NCBI GenBank assembly: GCA_964427825.1
Contig: CAYRUU010000029.1
Coordinates: forward strand, 1-11,803
Length of the DNA stretch: 11,803 nt
Direction: 5' to 3'
Source of the DNA: GCA-2747515 sp964427825
GTDB lineage: Bacteria > Patescibacteriota > Minisyncoccia > Moranbacterales > GCA-2747515
Below the pieces are notes generated by a model. It was not told the origin of the DNA and ran no database searches. It worked only from the letters and a program-made list of their open reading frames with translations. Shown here in pieces: positions 6,719 to 11,803 of this stretch. The translations under genes and the position numbers were made by a program. The stretch's first letter is position 1. Every line of letters starts with the position of its first letter.

Positions 6719-7496
6719 CGCGGACACACCACTCATTTCGTGCAAAGACATCACAAAGGAATATGTGATGGGCGAGACGGTGACTACGGCGCTCCATGGC
6801 ATCACATGCGACATTAAGCGTGGAGAGTTTGTCTCTATCATGGGACCAAGTGGATCAGGGAAATCCACACTCATGCACGTGCTGAGTCTTTTGGAGCCGC
6901 CAACTGGCGGTACGTATTTTTTTGACGGCGATGATGCGCTTGTCTTTGACGATATCACGGTGGCGCGCCTGCGCAACCAAAAAATCGGCTTTGTCTTTCA
7001 GTCGTTCAACCTGTTGTCACGCGTCAGCGTCTATGAAAACGTTGAACTGCCCATGCTCTATGATTTCTATACCAAGACGCGCAGTGATCTGCGTAGCGTA
7101 ATGCGCACGCTTTTTCAACGCCGACGTACGGCGCAAAATGATCGCGTGATGCAGGTGTTGGACAGTGTGGGTATGTTGCACCGCGTCAATCACATGCCAC
7201 ACCAACTCTCCGGCGGGGAGAAGCAGCGTGTTGCTATTGCGCGCGCGCTGATCAATGATCCGGAGATACTGTTTGCCGACGAGCCGACAGGCAACTTGGA
7301 TTCCCGTGCCGGAACGCAGGTGCTCAAAATCTTGCAGGACCTCAATGCCAAAGGACACACCATCATCCTGGTGACGCATGAACGCGCAACCGCCGAGCAC
7401 GCCAAGCGTGTTCTGACGATTGTGGACGGCGTGGTGACAGGCGACGCACCGGTAGCGGAGCGGCGGTATGCGACGTCGGGAGAACTGACGAAATAA
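6693..7496 (+). CDS. LolD/MacB-type ABC transporter ATPase
   Basis: The 267-residue ATPase would power the neighbouring FtsX-type permeases, whose class works by mechanotransmission rather than by a substrate tunnel. Visible motifs are Walker A GPSGSGKST (51-59), the Q-loop FQSFNLL with Gln103, signature LSGGEKQRV (172-180), Walker B ILFADE (192-197), the D-loop NLD (201-203) and His229 of the H-loop. Between the Q-loop and the signature there is a basic stretch (about 124-150, with QRRR) roughly 16 residues longer than in usual LolD/MacB ATPases. The start at 6693 overlaps the adaptor gene by 26 bases. An earlier in-frame ATG at 6666 lies deeper in that gene and is less likely. The stop is 31 bases before the first permease. 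Confidence 0.93.
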   Translation: MTKTPQKNNADTPLISCKDITKEYVMGETVTTALHGITCDIKRGEFVSIMGPSGSGKSTLMHVLSLLEPPTGGTYFFDGDDALVFDDITVARLRNQKIGFVFQSFNLLSRVSVYENVELPMLYDFYTKTRSDLRSVMRTLFQRRRTAQNDRVMQVLDSVGMLHRVNHMPHQLSGGEKQRVAIARALINDPEILFADEPTGNLDSRAGTQVLKILQDLNAKGHTIILVTHERATAEHAKRVLTIVDGVVTGDAPVAERRYATSGELTK

Positions 7497-7527
7497 CCCA
7501 CAAACCTACAGCCTAACCGATTGTGCT

Positions 7528-8775
7528 ATGTTGCGACAATTTCTCCTCTCATTACGTATTACGTGGCAAAATGTCATGGCGGCAAAGATGCGCATGGCGC
7601 TAACGGTGTTGGGTATTATTGTTGGTATCGCCGCTGTGATGATCGTCATCAGTATCGGTGCAAGTGCGCAAAATCTTATCTTGGATCAAATCCGCTCTGT
7701 GGGAGCGAATCTCGTGGGTGTGTTGCCGGGCTATTCCGAAGCGGATGGTCCACCGGCAAGCGCCTATGGTGCGGTGATCACCACACTGACCAACGACGAT
7801 TTGGAAGCGATGCGTGAGAAAACTAATGTGCCGGGCATTATCGCCGCATCAGGCTATGTGACCGGCAACGGCGTGGTGCAATACAAATCGTATTCCAAAT
7901 CACACACGTATCAGGGTGTGTCTGCAGAGGCACCGGAAGTGGAGAACATGCCACTCGCAACAGGACGTTTTTTCACCACACAGGAAAATGATGCGCGAGC
8001 ACGTGTTGCCGTTCTGGGTGCCACCGTAGCGCGCAGCTTGTTTGATAACAGTGACCCTCTGGGCAAGGTGATTTCTCTTGGCGACAAGAACTTTCGCGTG
8101 GTGGGTGTCCTCAAGCCCAAAGGTGCGTCCATGCTTTCCAATTTTGACGACACCGTCTATATTCCCCTCACAACGGCGCAAAAGGATCTCTTGGGTATTT
8201 CCTATGTGAACTTTATCCGCATGCGCGCTATTGACGAAGAACGCATTGCACAAGTAGGGCATGATGTGGATGTGCTCTTGCGATCACGCCATAACATCAA
8301 AGATGGAGAGGAGGGTGACTTCAGTATTCGTGGTATTGATTCAGCGCTGGATATGATCACCAACATCACCAACGTCATGAAGTACTTCTTGGTTGCGGTT
8401 GCTGGTGTGTCGCTGGTAGTGGGTGGGATCGGCGTGATGAACATTATGCTTATTGCACTGTCGCAGCGTATCCGCGAAATCGGCTTGCGCAAGGCATTGG
8501 GCGCGCGACGTAAAGATATCATTGTGCAATTTTTGTTTGAAGCTACGGTGATTGCCGCGGCGGGAGGTGTACTAGGTTTCCTCTTTGGCTTGGGTGTCAT
8601 CTATGCCATTGCCGCCATTGCACATGCTATGGCATTCACATGGGATGCTGTGGTGACAGGGGGGATGGTGGGGTTGGCGCTGGGTATTGCCGTAGTACTG
8701 GGTGTGTTGTTTGGTATCTATCCGGCACTACGCGCAGCACAGGTCAGTCCAATGGAGGCGCTACGTTACGAATAA
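7528..8775 (+). CDS. MacB/FtsX-family ABC permease, first copy
   Basis: The 415-residue protein has the MacB layout. One membrane helix near the N-terminus (about 24-44) is followed by a large extracytoplasmic domain (about 45-283) of the MacB_PCD type. A C-terminal FtsX domain follows with three helices (about 284-312, 335-367, 373-400). Between helices two and three is the cytoplasmic coupling segment RIREIGLRKALGAR (314-327), the family's best conserved motif, which contacts the ATPase. The protein ends in the typical V-S-P-M-E-A-L-R-Y-E. The gene lacks the fused ATPase of Gram-negative MacB; the ATPase is encoded separately upstream. The second permease starts eight bases after its stop, so the pair may form a heterodimer. 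No Shine-Dalgarno motif precedes the ATG. Confidence 0.9.
   Translation: MLRQFLLSLRITWQNVMAAKMRMALTVLGIIVGIAAVMIVISIGASAQNLILDQIRSVGANLVGVLPGYSEADGPPASAYGAVITTLTNDDLEAMREKTNVPGIIAASGYVTGNGVVQYKSYSKSHTYQGVSAEAPEVENMPLATGRFFTTQENDARARVAVLGATVARSLFDNSDPLGKVISLGDKNFRVVGVLKPKGASMLSNFDDTVYIPLTTAQKDLLGISYVNFIRMRAIDEERIAQVGHDVDVLLRSRHNIKDGEEGDFSIRGIDSALDMITNITNVMKYFLVAVAGVSLVVGGIGVMNIMLIALSQRIREIGLRKALGARRKDIIVQFLFEATVIAAAGGVLGFLFGLGVIYAIAAIAHAMAFTWDAVVTGGMVGLALGIAVVLGVLFGIYPALRAAQVSPMEALRYE
8473..8507 (+). repeat. 35-base exact direct repeat, copy 1
   Basis: This stretch in the first permease, coding for the REIGLRKALGAR region, is identical in DNA to 9741-9775 in the second permease. The flanks differ at once (C against T before, A against T after). 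Confidence 0.9.
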
Positions 8776-8783
8776 AACTGCTT

Positions 8784-9859
8784 ATGCTACATTTGTTGGG
8801 TCTCATACGTATATCATTCAAAAGTCTCTTCTCCCATACAGGACGGACGATTTTGACGTTGTCCGGCATTATCGTTAGTGTCATGGCGATCATGAGCGTC
8901 ATCACGCTGGGAGAATCTCTGCGCAACTATGTTACCAAAGAGGTGGAGTCATTTGGCACCGATACGATTCAGGTGGAGGTGTCCGTGCCGGAAACGGGGC
9001 ATGCGTCCGCGGCAAACGGATCGGCTCAGGCAATGGGCGTACAGATCACCACACTCACAGACAAAGATGCAGAGGCGATTGCACTGCTGCCGGATGTTGC
9101 AGCATACAATATCGGCCTGATCGGACAGTCACGCACCACGTACGGCGGCACCAAGCGCTATACGATGATCTGGGGATCATCATCAACCGCGCCAATCGTG
9201 GACCCAAATATCGTGGTGGATACTGGCCGCTTTTTCTCCGCAGAAGAAGAGAAATCATCCATGAGCGTGGTGGTTTTGGGATCTTCTGTTGCCGACGCTT
9301 TTGCCAAGGGGCATGTGGCAGATTTGGTAGGGCAGCGCATCACGGTGGGCAACAGTAAATACCTTGTTGTGGGTATCGCAAAGGAACGTGGCGCAACATT
9401 TGGCGTATCGCTTGATGACATGATCTACATGCCGTATACCACATTGCAGAAAAAAATCCTCGGCATTGACTACGTCAGTTATATCACGATCAAAGCTGCC
9501 GATCCCGCACACATAGATCGCACGGCACACACGATCCGCACATTATTGCGTTTGCGCCACAATATCAAGACAGAAGCTGCAGAAGACTTTGCCGTCACAA
9601 CCATCGCCGAAGCGCAGGATATTCTCGACACCATTCTCGGCGGGATGAACATTCTCCTTTTGGCATTGGCATCGGTGTCGCTGGTGGTTGGCGGGATCGG
9701 TATCATGAACATCATGCTAGTATCCATTGAGGAACGACGTCGCGAAATCGGCTTGCGCAAGGCATTGGGCGCGCGTAAGAACGATATGATTGTGCAATTC
9801 TTGATTGAATCGGTGATGATTGCGATCGCTGGCGCACTCGTCGGCACCGTCATTACCGT
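8784..9859 (+). CDS. MacB/FtsX-family ABC permease, second copy (3' end lost in gap)
   Basis: The visible 358 residues match the first permease in layout. There is an N-terminal helix (about 23-43), an extracytoplasmic domain (about 44-284), a second helix (about 285-313) and the EIGLRKALGAR coupling motif (321-331). A third helix is cut by the run of Ns from 9860. By comparison with the first copy about 61 residues and the stop codon are missing. The extracytoplasmic domains of the two copies have clearly diverged, while the coupling segment is the same even at the DNA level over 35 bases. This fits a duplicated pair working as a heterodimer with the one ATPase upstream. The frame after the gap is open but is a shadow of the minus-strand gene there, not this protein. 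Confidence 0.88.
9741..9775 (+). repeat. 35-base exact direct repeat, copy 2
   Basis: Second copy of the repeat at 8473-8507, in the same reading frame of the paralogous permease and 84 bases before the assembly gap. Confidence 0.9.
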
Positions 9860-9959
9860 NNNNNNNNNNNNNNNNNNNNNNNNNNNNNNNNNNNNNNNNN
9901 NNNNNNNNNNNNNNNNNNNNNNNNNNNNNNNNNNNNNNNNNNNNNNNNNNNNNNNNNNN
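9860..9959. other. Assembly gap of 100 Ns
   Basis: Exactly 100 undetermined bases, the usual placeholder for a scaffold join of unknown size. It removes the end of the second permease and the space between that gene and the convergent small gene. The permease alone would need about 184 more bases, so the true distance is probably larger than shown. Confidence 0.97.
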
Positions 9960-9968
9960 GAAAAATCC

Positions 9969-10265
9969 TTAGCGACGCTTCTTCTTTCCGCCGCTTTTGA
10001 CAAATGCTGTCACTGCTGCGCCCAATGCGGCGCCGATACCAGCGGCGATTGCCGCGGATTTCTCCGGATTCTTCTTGATGTAGTCGGTCACATTCTTTTC
10101 CGCCTTGGCAATTTCCTTCTTTGCCTTAGCAAGGTTCCGTTCCATCATTTTTTGCGCTTTTTCCATTTCTTTTTGCGCTTTTGCTTTTGCACGTTCCGCC
10201 TCTTTCCTTGCCGCATCCTTCACGTTCGCCGCAAGTTCTTTGGTGGTTTTTTGTACAGCCGCCAT
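9969..10265 (-). CDS. Small DUF883/YqjD-like membrane protein
   Basis: The product has 98 residues. Residues about 9-60 form a highly charged Ala/Lys/Glu helix likely to be a coiled coil. KKNPEKS (64-70) leads into a glycine-rich hydrophobic helix (about 71-89, A-G-I-G-A-A-L-G-A) and a basic KKKRR tail. The order amphipathic helix, N-P, GxxxG-like membrane helix and basic end resembles the ElaB/YqjD/YgaM (DUF883) group, whose E. coli members anchor at the inner membrane and bind ribosomes in stationary phase. YtxH-like proteins are an alternative. The similarity rests on low-complexity sequence, so the function is only suggested. The gene has its own promoter (10303-10329, minus strand), divergent from the wzz-like gene. 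No Shine-Dalgarno motif precedes the ATG. The 3' side borders the assembly gap. Confidence 0.75.
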   Translation of the reverse strand: MAAVQKTTKELAANVKDAARKEAERAKAKAQKEMEKAQKMMERNLAKAKKEIAKAEKNVTDYIKKNPEKSAAIAAGIGAALGAAVTAFVKSGGKKKRR

Positions 10266-10302
10266 AGCGATGTGTATTACATATTACCTTACTTCTCTTT
10301 GT

Positions 10303-10329
10303 AGTATAGCACACTTTTTCACATGTCAA
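10303..10329 (-). promoter_or_regulatory. Promoter of the DUF883-like gene
   Basis: Read on the minus strand, TTGACA (10329-10324) is followed after 15 bases by TATACT (10308-10303), with TGC before the -10. The spacer is short, but both hexamers are near-perfect and the extended -10 can compensate. The leader to the ATG at 10265 is about 30 bases. Confidence 0.6.
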
Positions 10330-10370
10330 TGCCACAAGGAAATGTCAAGAGGCACTGCACACATCCAAGC

Positions 10371-10399
10371 TTGACAAAATACCATATTTCTGATAAAAT
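10371..10399 (+). promoter_or_regulatory. Strong promoter of the wzz-like gene
   Basis: A perfect TTGACA (10371-10376), 17 bases and TAAAAT (10394-10399), with TGA directly before the -10, make one of the best promoters in the window. It is divergent from the promoter at 10303-10329. The start site would be near 10406, giving a leader of about 65 bases. Confidence 0.75.
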
Positions 10400-10416
10400 A
10401 CAGTGTTCTGCGACGA

Positions 10417-10440
10417 ACCGCAAACCGACTAATCGGTGGT
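10417..10440 (+). other. Hairpin in the leader of the wzz-like gene
   Basis: ACCGA (10424-10428) and TCGGT (10433-10437) pair around a CTAA loop. An outer ACC (10417-10419) can pair with GGT (10438-10440) across a four-base bulge. It lies in the 5' untranslated leader between promoter and ATG. I do not recognise a known riboswitch class. Confidence 0.35.
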
Positions 10441-10471
10441 AAGGGCACGGTGAAATAATGCGCATAACACA

Positions 10472-11440
10472 ATGACGCTTATGACAAAAGTATGGACACA
10501 TATTGGTGCGCAATGGCGCGTCATCGGTGCGGCAACGATCGTTGGTGCGGTTTTGGCGTTTACGATTGTGGCATTAGTGCCTGCAAAATTTCAAACCACC
10601 ATGCAAATACTTGTTGTGCAAAATCAAAGTGCAGATCGCAATGATGCTTCGGCGGCAGTGCAATTGACGACACACTTTACACATGTGATGGCAAATGCCA
10701 TCCACACAACATCTTTTTTTCACAAGGTACAAGAAGCGCCGTTTGAGGTGCGCAAAAATTTTGCCAACGATCCCTCCGTACGACAAAAACAGTGGGCATC
10801 CACCGTACGCGTGACCACAAACAAAGAGGCCAGCACGATCCTTATCCGCGTGAACGATCCGTCGCGCACCACGGCGGAGGCAACCGCCAACGGCATTGCC
10901 TATGTGCTGACGGCGAAGAATCACGACTATCGCGGCACAAACGACGGCGTGGTTGTGCGCATGATTGACGGGCCAACAACACCATTGACACCGACGCTGC
11001 CGCGCATTATGCCATGGACACTTTTTGGCGCTGCTGTTGGTTGTGTGATCACCTGTGTAGTCGTGGTATTTTTCCCGCAATATTTGCCATCCACACAACC
11101 TGCAACACGCGACACCGTACGCGGTGTACGCTATGATGATGAGATGCAAGCAGATCTGGCATTTGTACAGCGACGCGATGACGATCCCATCAGCGCACAT
11201 GCCATCACAGCACACTTCCGTCCGGTGGCGACACGCAGTGAACCGCGCAATCTTCCCATTGTTGATCCAGCGCTTTTTGTGGCAGAAGACATGGCGATGC
11301 CTGTGACAGATGATGAAGCCACGGTGTTTACTGCGGACGATGCGAAGAGTGATGTCACAGCGCTGTCGCAGGAGGTGGATGCGGAAGTGGAAGATCTCCA
11401 TGCGCAAATAAGCGCATTTCACAAAAACAATCCATCATAA
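10472..11440 (+). CDS. Wzz-type polysaccharide chain-length determinant protein
   Basis: The 322-residue protein is a polysaccharide co-polymerase of the Wzz type, which sets the chain length of surface glycans at the membrane. A first membrane helix (about 16-36) leads to an extracytoplasmic domain (about 37-178). A proline-rich stretch PTTPLTPTLP (168-177), typical of the segment before the second helix in this family, precedes that helix (about 182-202). Unusually, a cytoplasmic tail of about 120 residues follows. It is rich in Asp and Glu, looks disordered and has no Walker motif, so this is not a fused tyrosine kinase. Some tyrosine-kinase adaptors have shorter tails. The ATG at 10472 follows the promoter and leader; an ATG four codons on (10481) is possible. 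The glycosyltransferase at 3034 may act in the same pathway, though the genes are not adjacent. Confidence 0.82.
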   Translation: MTLMTKVWTHIGAQWRVIGAATIVGAVLAFTIVALVPAKFQTTMQILVVQNQSADRNDASAAVQLTTHFTHVMANAIHTTSFFHKVQEAPFEVRKNFANDPSVRQKQWASTVRVTTNKEASTILIRVNDPSRTTAEATANGIAYVLTAKNHDYRGTNDGVVVRMIDGPTTPLTPTLPRIMPWTLFGAAVGCVITCVVVVFFPQYLPSTQPATRDTVRGVRYDDEMQADLAFVQRRDDDPISAHAITAHFRPVATRSEPRNLPIVDPALFVAEDMAMPVTDDEATVFTADDAKSDVTALSQEVDAEVEDLHAQISAFHKNNPS

Positions 11441-11495
11441 TCGCCAAATATACTATTCGCGCCAAAAGAGGGGACTATGCCCTATTGCACTACAC

Positions 11496-11528
11496 AATGC
11501 ACGAAATTTTTATTTCTGTGCATTTTTT
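11496..11528 (+). terminator. Intrinsic terminator after the wzz-like gene
   Basis: AATGCAC (11496-11502) pairs with GTGCATT (11518-11524). Within it, GAAAT (11503-11507) pairs with ATTTC (11512-11516) around a TTTT loop, with one bulged T. A run of T (11523-11528) follows at once. This is a good Rho-independent terminator about 55 bases past the stop codon. Its 3' arm can also pair with the next segment (11530-11537), described as a finding. Confidence 0.7.
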
Positions 11529-11553
11529 CATGCACAGCATTTTTCAAAAAAGT

Positions 11554-11582
11554 TTGGCCATTTGCAATAAACAAAGTATGAT
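11554..11582 (+). promoter_or_regulatory. Promoter of the repeat-protein gene
   Basis: TTGGCC (11554-11559), a 17-base spacer and TATGAT (11577-11582) lie between the wzz terminator and the last gene. The start site would be near 11589, leaving a short leader of about 24 bases. The GGAGG at 11584-11588 lies too far from the ATG (24 bases) to serve as its ribosome binding site. Confidence 0.5.
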
Positions 11583-11612
11583 GGAGGTGCCTTACTCTTA
11601 AAAATACGTTTT

Positions 11613-11803
11613 ATGAAAAAATATCTTTACCTGTTTGTGGCAGCGGCTGCAGTTCTGTTATGGCAAGCCGCGGTAAACACAGCTCACGCCGCCCCCATCA
11701 CGGCTCTGTATATCGAGGGTACGGATTACAGACGAGTATCGGACACTCTGCTTTCCATAGCAACCAACTCACGAGTGTGACGATCCCTGACAGTGTGACG
11801 AGT
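11613..11803 (+). CDS. BspA-type leucine-rich-repeat secreted protein, partial, frame broken
   Basis: The ATG at 11613 opens a clear signal peptide: M-K-K-Y, a hydrophobic core of about 15 residues, and AHA-AP as a likely signal peptidase I site after residue 26. This frame continues APITALYIEGTDY and then stops at 11778-11780 after 55 residues. From 11732 another frame reads TSIGHSAFHSNQ and LTSVTIPDSVTS, the hallmark of BspA/TpLRR-type repeats (LTSVTIPDSVTSIG-x-x-AF), and runs to the window end. Removing two bases around 11730-11731 joins GTDY directly to TSIG, which would make a continuous secreted repeat protein. So either there is a real two-base insertion or a sequence error near the window end. 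Such proteins are usually surface-exposed and bind other cells or matrix. Only the first repeat unit of 22 residues is in view. Confidence 0.65.

Noticed and set aside
9960..10304. Plus-strand frame after the gap appearing to continue the second permease
   Set aside because: The Ns only bridge the frame artificially. The sequence after the gap is antisense to the DUF883-like gene and has no FtsX end such as P-M-E-A-L-R.
10323..10348. Repeated ATGTCAA (10323-10329 and 10342-10348) as an operator
   Set aside because: One copy is part of the minus-strand -35. Two seven-base copies are not enough evidence for a regulator site.
10574..11422. 282-codon open frame on the minus strand opposite the wzz-like gene
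   Set aside because: Cys- and His-rich translation typical of antisense reading; the plus-strand protein has membrane helices, a proline motif and a strong promoter.
1..11803. CRISPR array, insertion sequence, integrase or toxin-antitoxin pair
   Set aside because: No regularly spaced repeats, transposase-like frames or paired small genes were seen on either strand.

Overview
The window looks like a chromosomal segment of a small-genome bacterium, most compatible with the Candidate Phyla Radiation (Patescibacteria). This is inferred from the gene content: a PriA without a recognisable Walker A motif, a TolC-less MacA/MacB-type exporter, a short malic enzyme, a BspA-type leucine-rich-repeat surface protein, tRNAs without encoded CCA, and no Shine-Dalgarno sequences. 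TGA acts as a stop here (the GT26 gene ends with it), so lineages that read TGA as glycine are unlikely. No phylogeny could be run, so the phylum stays open.

Layout. Positions 1-210 hold no convincing gene but do hold promoter-like elements. Two proline tRNA genes of different anticodon (CGG, then GGG) lie in tandem at 211-369. They converge on priA, which is on the minus strand (392-2365). From a divergent promoter at 2375-2403 runs a plus-strand series: a 2H-phosphoesterase / 2'-5' RNA ligase-like protein, a WecG/TagA/CpsF glycosyltransferase, a membrane-anchored thioredoxin-fold protein and a malic enzyme (2449-5580). A second good promoter (5621-5649) starts an exporter operon: a MacA/HlyD-type membrane fusion protein, a LolD/MacB-type ATPase and two tandem FtsX/MacB permeases (5708-9859 and beyond). 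The second permease runs into a 100-N assembly gap (9860-9959).

Beyond the gap, a small coiled-coil plus membrane-helix protein (DUF883/YqjD-like) is on the minus strand. It is divergent from a Wzz-type polysaccharide chain-length protein (10472-11440), and each has its own strong promoter. A terminator-like hairpin follows wzz. The window ends with the first codons of a secreted BspA-type repeat protein whose signal peptide and repeat are in different reading frames.

How the genes fit together. The GT26 transferase and the Wzz-type protein suggest synthesis and length control of a surface polysaccharide. The MFP-ATPase-permease-permease set would export a substrate or act on the envelope of a single-membrane cell. 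The malic enzyme would supply pyruvate and reducing power. Almost every gene starts in a leader without a Shine-Dalgarno motif. Promoters repeatedly show an extended -10 (TGC or TGA followed by a TATGAT-like hexamer) with a 17-base spacer.

The strongest second-look items are the loss of motifs I and VI in PriA, the eroded HxTx motifs in the 2H protein, the frame break in the repeat protein, a 35-base exact repeat shared by the two permeases, and a gap too short for the missing permease end. I found no CRISPR array, insertion sequence, prophage or clear defence system, and no convincing previously undescribed system.
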